Under the pieces are notes generated by a model that worked only from the letters and a program-made list of their open reading frames with translations, was not told the DNA's origin and ran no database searches. From the NCBI GenBank assembly GCA_023135255.1, contig JAGLTN010000058.1:1-5457 (forward strand): a stretch of 5,457 nt of DNA, read 5' to 3'. Shown in pieces: positions 1 to 5,457 of this stretch (position 1 is its first letter; every line of letters begins with the position of its first letter). A program made the position numbers and the translations under genes. The DNA comes from Planctomycetota bacterium (GTDB lineage Bacteria; Planctomycetota; Phycisphaerae; Sedimentisphaerales; Anaerobacaceae).

Positions 1-743
1 TCGTTTACAATTGCAAAAGCACCATGAGGAGCAATGCTTCCAAAAGCGACTGAACCGCCGTGAGGATGATTGGTGTATGTGGGTCCGACTCCGTCGTTTG
101 TCCAGACGACATTGCCAGTTTTGGCATCTACCGCATGAATAAAAACTCCCATGAAAGGCCAGATGCTTGCTCCGAAATAAATGATACCGTCTTCGATTAC
201 AGGTCCGCCTCTTGCCGGCCAGGCACTCACTACTCTGCTGTTGCCGAGAATTTTTCTGTCATCAGCGCCGCCCCTGAATTTCCATAGAAGCTTTCCATTT
301 TGGGCTTTTACGCAATAAAGGAATCCATCGTCACTTACGAAATAGACCTTTCCTTTCCAACCAACCGGAGCAAACCTTACAGGTCCGTCAGTATAAAATG
401 CCCATTTTTCTTTGCCGGTTATAGTGTCAATAGCAACAACTTTGTCGCTGCGGTTTGAGCCAACAAACATTGTCTTGCCCAGTACTATCGGCTCATACAT
501 ACGATCGTAGCCCATCCTGTCCTGGTTCACAATATCTTCCCAGGCATGTTGCAGAGGTGGGTATTGCCTTGTCCATTGAAGGTGAAGCTCGTCGGCAAGT
601 TTTTGTTTGGTTACGGCGGTTCTTCCTTTGTCGTGTCGCCACATCGGCCAGCCATGACCAGCAGATGGGAAAAAGAACCCGAGGGATAATGTGGATAAAA
701 AAAGCAATCCGATGAATAATAGTGTTGCTGAAATTTTGTTCAT
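1..743 (-). CDS. Exported PQQ-like beta-propeller protein, N-terminal part (3' end off window)
   Basis: Only the first 247 residues are visible; the frame runs open off the left edge. The N-terminus MNKISATLLFIGLLFLSTLS is a signal peptide, with probable cleavage in the PSAGHG region (26-31), although the exact site is unclear. The mature part begins WPMWRHDKGRTA, corresponding to the FRGDNQRSG entry sequence of the upstream protein, and contains blade motifs AIDTITGKEKW (104-114), CVKAQNGKLLW (144-154) and AVDAKTGNVVW (204-214). It aligns with the upstream protein almost block by block: YDRM/YDRV, GKEKW, DGPVR/QGPVR, GKVY/GKIY, SDDGFLYC/SDDGYVYC, GNSR/GNGR. The two are therefore tandem paralogues. 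The start at 743 is the first possible one, because an in-frame TAA lies five codons upstream (756-758). The gap from the upstream stop is 36 bp, so co-transcription is likely. Whether it also carries the methyltransferase-like domain cannot be seen. It is probably a periplasmic or surface scaffold or binding protein. Confidence 0.88.
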   Translation of the reverse strand, partial: MNKISATLLFIGLLFLSTLSLGFFFPSAGHGWPMWRHDKGRTAVTKQKLADELHLQWTRQYPPLQHAWEDIVNQDRMGYDRMYEPIVLGKTMFVGSNRSDKVVAIDTITGKEKWAFYTDGPVRFAPVGWKGKVYFVSDDGFLYCVKAQNGKLLWKFRGGADDRKILGNSRVVSAWPARGGPVIEDGIIYFGASIWPFMGVFIHAVDAKTGNVVWTNDGVGPTYTNHPHGGSVAFGSIAPHGAFAIVN

Positions 744-779
744 AGTGAAATCCGTTTAATAAAAAAGTTTCCTTGTTTC
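744..779 (-). other. Intergenic spacer between the two propeller genes, weak ribosome binding site
   Basis: This AT-rich 36-bp spacer has a weak GGA core (751-753) 7 nt before the ATG at 743. A better AAGGAA core (769-774) lies 25 nt away, too far for normal initiation. A T-run on the minus strand (about 762-767) has no stem before it, so no terminator is seen. The weak site suggests that the second propeller protein may be made at a lower level or rely on read-on translation. Confidence 0.5.
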
Positions 780-3700
780 TTAGGGCTTGGTGAATGCTAT
801 TGATGTTTGTAAAGAATATGCACAGGTACATCCTGAGCTTGATTCGGGTATTAGGATCAGTCCGCCCGCTGGAATTATATTAACCCAACAGCCTGGTCTG
901 CTTACCTGAGTGAGTTTTGTCTGTGTGTCGGTTTTTAAATCTCGCATCTGAGGCTGATGTCCTCTGAAGAAAAGCTGTGCTTCTGAGCCGGTAATTGTTC
1001 CACAGCCATGTCCCTGCCTGGTAAAGCTCCAGTCGGGTATCTGTTTGCCGTTATCAAGATTAAATGCGTAAGGCATAAGATAAACTTTGCCAGCGATTAC
1101 AGAAGGCCTCTGCCACTGTTCGCCGTGTGTTCCGCCGATATCTTTGCCTTTAAAACTATTATGCCATTTAACATTGCCGTTAGTTATGTTCAGGCCGTAT
1201 AAGCCGTAGTGAACGTCTTTCTCGATATTATAAGAGCCTGTCATAAGCAGGATATCTTTTGCTCTGACCATGAAAATCTGGTGCTGATAAGGAAGTTTGA
1301 ATTCTTTTTCCCAGTTTTTTTTGCCGGTAGTTCTGTCAAGGCAAACTATGAAAGTATCTTTCTCGCAGAATTTATGGCTGCTGATTCTTCCATCAGCATC
1401 GTTTATTATCTCTGGATTTCTGCATTCGATGAAGTAAATACATTTTTTGTCAGCAACGATGGTTGAGTTTTGTATTGCGCCTGATTTATAGTTCCACAAA
1501 GGTTTGCCGTTGGTTCTATCGATTGCAAAGAGAAAATCGCTCAATGTTTTTTCGCGGAAGTCACCTTCTATCTGACCGACAGTAGAATTGCCAAAGCCGA
1601 AAGTAGTAAAAGCTGCGGTTGGTTTCTGACCGCTGCCGAAAAGCAGATTCTCATCGGTAGCGATGTAACCCCAGCAGCTTTTCTGTCCATCTATTATTCG
1701 AGGAACATCAAAAACTTTTTCCTTGTTTCCATCAGCAACATTTAAAGCCCAACACATGTCGTTGTTAGCGATATAAATAACATCGTCAGCTACGCACATA
1801 TTGCCGCAGTCGTTCATCATACCAAGCCTTCTTGAGCCCGGCACTTCAACTTCCCACAGGTTTGTGCCGTTATAAGCATCAGTTGTGATAATACGATTGT
1901 CACCATAGATAAATAGTCTGCCGTTTTTAAATAAAGGCCCCATCGTTCTGTGGTGACGGTCTATCATTTTTCGAGGGCCTGGTTTACCGAACCATTGAAT
2001 CGTCATTTTGTTATCTATGTTTGATTCCTGGCTTGAGTCTGTATTGGATATGTCAGCGTATAAATGTGTCCATTGACCGGTGCCCTCAAGTTCATCTCGA
2101 TTGTATAGGCCGACGATCATATCATTATCTTTTTCTACCTGCCAGCCATTCAGATTTTGTCCCCATTGTCTAATATACTCTTCGTATTTATTTTCAGCTT
2201 TTGATAACAGCATGATTTTTCCGCCTGCGGGCCTTGCGATATTTGCAACCTGCTCTGCGGTAAAGCTGCTTTTTTCAGCGGTTAATCCTGTCTGTGATAA
2301 AATAAGATTTGCGAAATATTTGCGGTAAGGCAGGCTTTGACTTTCTATATGGTGAACTGAAATTCTGCTGCCGTAAACGCTGGCTTTTCGTAATAAGTTT
2401 TGTAGCTTTGCTGCTTTTTTTGCGTCCTTTTCAACAACAATTATTGAAAGATCACTTTGCTGAACAAGGCTGCAAGCGAGTCTGCAATCTTGGGCATCAA
2501 GAATCAGGCAATAGCCTTTCTGGCATCCGCTTTTTTCAATTATGTAATCAGCTAATTTTTTGTAGTAGTTTGTTTTTTTGTCCTTAGGGTAGGGGGCATT
2601 TTTCTGCTGAGCTATTAGAGTTGGATTTTTGGATGTTTTTTTAGTAAAGCAATAAATATTGGCCTTATCTGTGCTGATATAAAGTTTGCTGTCACTTACC
2701 GCCAGACCATAAGCTTTGCCGGCAATATTTGCCGTCCATATATTTTCACCCGTATCAGAGTCATAAGCGAATACCTTGTTTTCACCGCCGGCAAGAATAA
2801 CCTTACCAGCCATTATCAGGCTGAAGTACCCCTTACATTCTACCTGCCATCTGAGGCATTTATTTCTTTCTGTTTTCAGTTCTAAAAGCCTGGCTTCCTG
2901 CAGTTCGGTTCTTTCTTTTTCTTTTATTTTTTCTGTTTTTGCGATCTCTCTGCTTAGCTGAAGATATCTGTCCCTATCGAGTCTGCACAGGGTATTGTTT
3001 TTCTGGATGTAGATATTGTTATTTTCAGCTAATATTCTTCTGCCGGAAGAGGTCACTATTTTTTCTCCTTTTTCCGGGTCTGCGATAGTAATCCGTCCCG
3101 ATTCATCTGGGCCGTATGCAAGCATATCATCAAGTAGTATCGCAAAACAGCTTCCATCATCCCGTTCGCCCAGTAGTTTGTTGCCGTTAGATTTGTCGAA
3201 TACATAAGGCGAAGTTCTTCCTGTAGGCACGAAAAGCCTTGTTGGTGAAGCCAGCATATATCCCTGGCCGCAACAGTCGATTTGCTTTTTATATACTTGT
3301 TGCCCATTCTCAGCATCAACGCAGCAAAGATATACTCTCTGGTTGGGAAATAATCCAGCAGTAAAATATATCTTTCCTTCTTCTGCAATGATGCCGCATC
3401 GGATTGGAAACATAGAGATGATTCTTCCATTGCCGGGCAGTCTTTCGTCTTCTGCCGGGCGGTATTTCCATATCAGCTTTGCGTTTTTTGAATCAAGGCA
3501 ATATACATAGCCATCGTCAGAGCCTGCATATATTTTGCCATTATAATATGTTGGTGAAATTCTGACAGGCCCTTGTGTTGTGAAGCACCATTTTTCTTTT
3601 CCATTTTTTCCGTCAAGACAATATATGCTGTCATCTGCTGATGAGCTGAAAAATATCATTCCCTCAGCGGCAGTAACATGAAAGACCCTGTCGTATGTAT

Positions 3701-3977
3701 TAGATGGGCTAAGCTTAGCAATGTTGTGCCAGTAGTCCTGCTTTGCGGGCATTTCAGGCCAAGCCGGTGCAGGTTTTAATATTGGTTTGTAAACCCACGA
3801 TGGGCTCATCGGGAATTGCAAATGCTCTTGAGAGATGCCGCTTCGTTGATTGTCGCCGCGAAAACAACTCCAGTTATCAGCTTTACTTGCGATAGGAAAA
3901 GCTGTCACTAACAATATTATTAACAACAGGTATCCGGGTGTTTTCAAAAGATTTGCTGATGTTTTGCCTGCTGTCAT
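780..3977 (-). CDS. Exported PQQ-like beta-propeller protein with internal methyltransferase-like domain
   Basis: This 1065-residue protein has a signal peptide: Lys at 5 and 12, a hydrophobic core at 16-30, and a likely signal peptidase I site after SKA (33). The first propeller region carries PQQ/BamB-like blade motifs (xDxxxGxxxW type) at about 120-130, 160-170, 219-229 and 298-308. A charged helical segment follows (about 335-372), then another blade motif at 404-414. Residues about 468-628 resemble a class I methyltransferase Rossmann fold. Just after it comes GTGQWTHLYAD (632-642), then a second propeller region with blade motifs near 698-708, 744-750, 818-828, 879-889 and 928-938. The C-terminus is Cys-containing (GHGCGT, RPGCWVNIIPAGG, SGCTCAY). 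I know this architecture as large, uncharacterised planctomycete proteins often labelled PQQ-binding-like or BamB-like; PQQ binding is not shown. There is no CxxCH heme motif. The ATG at 3977 overlaps the ATPase stop and has GAAGGA 8 nt upstream. Its likely place is the periplasm or cell surface, working with the co-transcribed transporter or the paralogue downstream. Biochemical function unknown. Confidence 0.9.
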   Translation of the reverse strand: MTAGKTSANLLKTPGYLLLIILLVTAFPIASKADNWSCFRGDNQRSGISQEHLQFPMSPSWVYKPILKPAPAWPEMPAKQDYWHNIAKLSPSNTYDRVFHVTAAEGMIFFSSSADDSIYCLDGKNGKEKWCFTTQGPVRISPTYYNGKIYAGSDDGYVYCLDSKNAKLIWKYRPAEDERLPGNGRIISMFPIRCGIIAEEGKIYFTAGLFPNQRVYLCCVDAENGQQVYKKQIDCCGQGYMLASPTRLFVPTGRTSPYVFDKSNGNKLLGERDDGSCFAILLDDMLAYGPDESGRITIADPEKGEKIVTSSGRRILAENNNIYIQKNNTLCRLDRDRYLQLSREIAKTEKIKEKERTELQEARLLELKTERNKCLRWQVECKGYFSLIMAGKVILAGGENKVFAYDSDTGENIWTANIAGKAYGLAVSDSKLYISTDKANIYCFTKKTSKNPTLIAQQKNAPYPKDKKTNYYKKLADYIIEKSGCQKGYCLILDAQDCRLACSLVQQSDLSIIVVEKDAKKAAKLQNLLRKASVYGSRISVHHIESQSLPYRKYFANLILSQTGLTAEKSSFTAEQVANIARPAGGKIMLLSKAENKYEEYIRQWGQNLNGWQVEKDNDMIVGLYNRDELEGTGQWTHLYADISNTDSSQESNIDNKMTIQWFGKPGPRKMIDRHHRTMGPLFKNGRLFIYGDNRIITTDAYNGTNLWEVEVPGSRRLGMMNDCGNMCVADDVIYIANNDMCWALNVADGNKEKVFDVPRIIDGQKSCWGYIATDENLLFGSGQKPTAAFTTFGFGNSTVGQIEGDFREKTLSDFLFAIDRTNGKPLWNYKSGAIQNSTIVADKKCIYFIECRNPEIINDADGRISSHKFCEKDTFIVCLDRTTGKKNWEKEFKLPYQHQIFMVRAKDILLMTGSYNIEKDVHYGLYGLNITNGNVKWHNSFKGKDIGGTHGEQWQRPSVIAGKVYLMPYAFNLDNGKQIPDWSFTRQGHGCGTITGSEAQLFFRGHQPQMRDLKTDTQTKLTQVSRPGCWVNIIPAGGLILIPESSSGCTCAYSLQTSIAFTKP
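810..1016 (-). other. Cys-containing C-terminal signature region of the large propeller protein
   Basis: Residues about 988-1056 hold RQGHGCGTITG, then SRPGCWVNIIPAGG, then SSSGCTCAYSLQTS. I recognise this closing signature as recurrent in large planctomycete propeller proteins. The four cysteines (991, 1029, 1050, 1052) could form disulfides in an exported protein or hold a ligand. The spacing does not match CxxCH heme c. Confidence 0.5.
2094..2576 (-). other. Methyltransferase-like Rossmann domain inside the large propeller protein
   Basis: Residues about 468-628 break the run of propeller blades. The pattern follows a class I methyltransferase: strand 1 YCLILDA (489-495), strand 2 IIVVEKD (512-518) with acidic Glu516 where the ribose-binding acid of SAM enzymes normally sits, strand 3 SRISVHH (537-543), strand 4 ANLILS (556-561), and a post-motif ARPAGGKIMLL (581-591) like the RPGG turn before strand 5. 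The glycine-rich loop after strand 1 is unusual: DAQDCRLA lacks the glycines of the standard DxGxGxG motif. The fold call is by motif order only, and SAM binding is doubtful. Confidence 0.65.
2853..2975 (-). other. Charged helical (possible coiled-coil) segment in the large propeller protein
   Basis: Residues about 335-375 are dense in Lys, Glu and Arg with spaced Leu/Ile (for example SREIAKTEKIKEKERTELQ), contain no Gly or Pro, and end at CLRWQVEC. This departs from the beta-rich blades on either side and looks like a helical hairpin or short coiled coil protruding from, or linking, propeller parts. From memory, relatives carry a similar charged helical insert followed by a CxxW-containing segment, so it is probably a family feature and not a recent insertion. 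Confidence 0.5.
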
Positions 3978-4627
3978 AAAACCATTCCTTCGTTGAGTTT
4001 TATGCTTCTGTCGGCAAAATCGATTATCCTGCTGTCATGTGTTACTATGATAACTGCGCCATTTTTGTTTTTAAAGTCTAACAGAAAATCTATAAGGACT
4101 TTGCTGTTATCTTCATCGAGATTGCCTGTAGGTTCGTCCGCCATTATTATTGCAGGATTGTTGAACATTGCTCTGGCCATCGCAACTCGCTGACGCTCCC
4201 CGGTGCTAAGCTGGGCGGGATAGTGGTTAGCTCGATGTTCGAGATTAAATTTTTTCATTAGTTCTTTTGCTCGTTGCCAGCAATTGTCACAGCCGAGGGC
4301 AGCTGATGGTGACATTATGTTTTCAGCAACAGAGAGGTAATTTACAAGACAGAACTGCTGGAAGACAAAACCTATTTTTTTGCTTCTGAGGATACTTCTT
4401 TTGTTGACGCTTAGGCTGTAAAAATCCTGCTCTTCTAAAAACACCTTACCTTTGTCAGGTGCTAACATCCCCGCAGCTGTTAGCAGCAGAGTGCTTTTGC
4501 CGCTTCCGCTTGGTCCGTGTATTGCGAGAAATTCACCAGGCTTTAAAGAAAGATTCGTGTCTTTCAAAGCTTCGACCTTACCATCAGGCCCATCAAAAGT
4601 TTTGCTTACATTTTTTATTTCAAGCAT
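3974..4627 (-). CDS. ABC transporter ATP-binding protein, LolD/MacB-like
   Basis: This is a complete 217-residue cytoplasmic ATPase, the normal length for stand-alone LolD/FtsE/MacB-type nucleotide-binding subunits. Visible motifs in order are Walker A GPSGSGKST (38-46), Q-loop FVFQQ (87-91, Gln90), signature LSTGERQRVAMARA (140-153), Walker B IIMADEP with Asp164-Glu165, D-loop GNLDE (168-172) and switch His197 in VTHD. All catalytic positions are present, so it should hydrolyse ATP. The signature reads LSTGE where LolD-type proteins usually have LSGGE; Ser and the second Gly are kept, so this is probably tolerated. The start at 4627 is supported by an AAAGGA ribosome site 9 nt upstream and by the N-terminus LEIKNVSKTF, which is where this family begins. 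It follows the permease gene by 6 bp, and its TGA overlaps the ATG of the large propeller gene in ATGA. Energising the adjacent FtsX-type permease is the obvious role. Confident in family, not in substrate. Confidence 0.95.
   Translation of the reverse strand: MLEIKNVSKTFDGPDGKVEALKDTNLSLKPGEFLAIHGPSGSGKSTLLLTAAGMLAPDKGKVFLEEQDFYSLSVNKRSILRSKKIGFVFQQFCLVNYLSVAENIMSPSAALGCDNCWQRAKELMKKFNLEHRANHYPAQLSTGERQRVAMARAMFNNPAIIMADEPTGNLDEDNSKVLIDFLLDFKNKNGAVIIVTHDSRIIDFADRSIKLNEGMVL
3986..3991 (-). promoter_or_regulatory. Ribosome binding site of the large propeller gene
   Basis: GAAGGA lies 8 nt before the ATG at 3977 and is entirely inside the 3' end of the ATPase gene. Together with the ATGA stop/start overlap (3974-3977), it fixes the start codon and suggests coupled translation. 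Confidence 0.75.
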
Positions 4628-4633
4628 CAGTTA

Positions 4634-5457
4634 TTATCCTTTGTTCAGAACCTCTGCCGGGTCATGTCTACATGCACTTATTGCCGGCAGCCAGCTTGCT
4701 ATCAGGCTCAAAGCTACTGCCAATACGAAAGTTATTATTGCTGTTTTGCAATCGAAGTATTCGCCGAATAGTTTATTTGCAGAGGCGATATCAGCTTTGA
4801 GGGCAAAATATTTCCCAAACCAGATTCCAGCTGTCAGTCCAATGATACCACCAAGGACGCCCGTTAGAAAAGCTCTTGAAACGAACAGTAAAAGTATCTG
4901 GCTGCTTTTAAACCCTATAGCGTTTAATATGCCGATCTCTTCTTTTCTCTGACTGACATTGCTGAATGCTAAAAACCATATCCATAATCCGGCTGTGGAT
5001 ATTATTATGATAACAAAAGTTGAGGCAAATTTTTCTCTTTGTTTGCTCAGGTTAAGCATTGTTTGCTTTTGGTTTTCAAGGGTTAGCCTGGCAGAGTGAG
5101 CGGCTTTTGTTCTTGTTTCGAGCCTTGCCAGAACTTTTTCTTTGCTGAGTTCTATTGCTTTGGTGTCGGGAAGTGCCGAAGTTACTTCTTTGCGTACAAC
5201 CGAAAGATCTCCTTTAACGCACAAACACTGAAGTGCGATGATAGCATTTATTTTCCCGGTTTTATTCAGCATCTGCTGAGCTTTGTCAAGCGGGATCCAT
5301 GCTGTTATATCATCTTTGTTGCCTCTTTCTGTGTAACATTTAGAGACAGTGAATTCTTCACCCATCAGTTTTACTTTATCGCCGACATTTAGTTCAAGGC
5401 TTTGACTGAGTTCATAACCAAGCACTATCTGCCCCGTCTGTACAGGCTGAACCAGCG
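4634..5457 (-). CDS. FtsX/MacB-type ABC transporter permease, C-terminal part (5' end off window)
   Basis: This is the last 273 residues of an inner-membrane permease; the frame stays open through the right edge, so the true start is outside. The GTG at 5425 is an internal Val codon, not a start. The visible fragment opens with the end of a MacB-like extracytoplasmic domain (GYELSQSLELNVGDKVKL, then GEEFTV). A charged, probably helical stretch follows at about fragment residues 105-143. The FtsX domain then has three predicted membrane helices at about 145-167, 187-213 and 238-260. Between helices 1 and 2 lies the typical cytoplasmic motif SQRKEEIGILNAIGF, which in this family contacts the ATPase, and the protein ends in DPAEVLNKG, resembling the DPAEAL-type ends of MacB/LolC/LolE relatives. 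Such permeases usually transmit force to periplasmic substrates (lipoproteins, peptides, envelope factors) instead of forming a channel. The ATPase gene follows 6 bp downstream, so the two very likely form one complex. Substrate unknown. Family assignment is firm; subfamily is not. Confidence 0.9.
   Translation of the reverse strand, partial: LVQPVQTGQIVLGYELSQSLELNVGDKVKLMGEEFTVSKCYTERGNKDDITAWIPLDKAQQMLNKTGKINAIIALQCLCVKGDLSVVRKEVTSALPDTKAIELSKEKVLARLETRTKAAHSARLTLENQKQTMLNLSKQREKFASTFVIIIISTAGLWIWFLAFSNVSQRKEEIGILNAIGFKSSQILLLFVSRAFLTGVLGGIIGLTAGIWFGKYFALKADIASANKLFGEYFDCKTAIITFVLAVALSLIASWLPAISACRHDPAEVLNKG
4637..4642 (-). promoter_or_regulatory. Ribosome binding site of the ATPase gene
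   Basis: AAAGGA lies 9 nt before the ATG at 4627. The permease stop codon TAA (4634-4636) sits between this site and the ATG, so the ribosome site lies within the permease's last codons. This supports both the start choice and translational coupling. Confidence 0.7.

Noticed and set aside
755..775. Possible terminator from the T-run between the propeller genes
   Set aside because: I see no GC-rich inverted repeat before the T-run, and the spacer is only 36 bp between genes of one family on the same strand.
493..831. A 112-residue minus-strand open frame spanning the junction of the two propeller genes
   Set aside because: It overlaps the 5' end of the left propeller gene in another frame. 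That gene has a signal peptide and clear blade motifs in its own frame, while this one has no recognisable domain.
3267..3275. Adjacent Cys235-Cys236 as the vicinal disulfide of a true PQQ-dependent alcohol dehydrogenase
   Set aside because: The surrounding sequence (DCCGQGY) does not resemble that enzyme family, other catalytic residues were not recognised, and the overall architecture differs. The propeller is treated as PQQ-like only in fold.
3056..3430. A 124-residue minus-strand frame within the large propeller gene, considered as a sign of frameshift
   Set aside because: The main frame is continuous with blade motifs before and after this stretch, so there is no break to repair.
780..3977. 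Heme c binding in the large propeller protein, suggested by its many cysteines
   Set aside because: No CxxCH motif is present in the translated protein.
4452..4952. Plus-strand open frames of 166 and 113 residues opposite the ATPase/permease junction
   Set aside because: They lie antisense to two genes with strong family motifs, have no recognisable domain, and are best explained as shadow frames.
1..5457. Mobile element, CRISPR array, tRNA or phage content
   Set aside because: No direct repeats, terminal inverted repeats, spacer-repeat periodicity, tRNA-like cloverleaf or transposase/integrase motifs were seen. The window is almost fully occupied by four co-directional genes.

Overview
All the genes are on the minus strand and read from the right edge to the left. 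They form one compact operon-like run of four: the 3' end of an FtsX/MacB-type ABC permease (cut by the right edge), its ATP-binding subunit, a 1065-residue exported beta-propeller protein with a methyltransferase-like domain in its middle, and the 5' part of a second, related beta-propeller protein (cut by the left edge). The junctions are 6 bp, a 4-bp ATGA overlap and 36 bp, so co-transcription is likely. No promoter, terminator, tRNA, rRNA, CRISPR array or mobile element is visible; the operon promoter should lie beyond the right edge.

The likely source is a planctomycete (Planctomycetota), perhaps a Phycisphaerae/Sedimentisphaerales-type member. This rests on remembered family resemblance, not a search. 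Large exported 'PQQ-binding-like' propeller proteins with an internal Rossmann domain, a GTGxWTHxYAD motif just after it, and a Cys-rich C-terminus ending in a GCxCxYxLQTS-like motif are a pattern I associate with that phylum. The moderate GC and Lys/Ile-rich proteins fit a lower-GC lineage. TGA serves as a stop codon, so the code is standard.

Layout: 5457-4634 permease C-terminus (end of the extracytoplasmic domain plus the FtsX domain with three membrane helices); 4627-3974 LolD/MacB-like ATPase with all nucleotide-binding motifs; 3977-780 large propeller protein (signal peptide, first propeller region, charged helical segment, second blade group, methyltransferase-like domain, second propeller region, Cys-rich tail); 743-1 second propeller protein (signal peptide and first blades). 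No gene-free stretch exceeds 36 bp.

Working model (inference): permease and ATPase form a MacB/LolCDE-type machine that does mechanical work on a periplasmic or envelope substrate, and the two exported propeller proteins act in the same compartment as scaffolds or sensors. Nothing in the sequence identifies a substrate. The most notable part is the exported protein's methyltransferase-like domain, whose glycine-rich SAM-binding loop is degraded, suggesting a non-catalytic or repurposed Rossmann fold.
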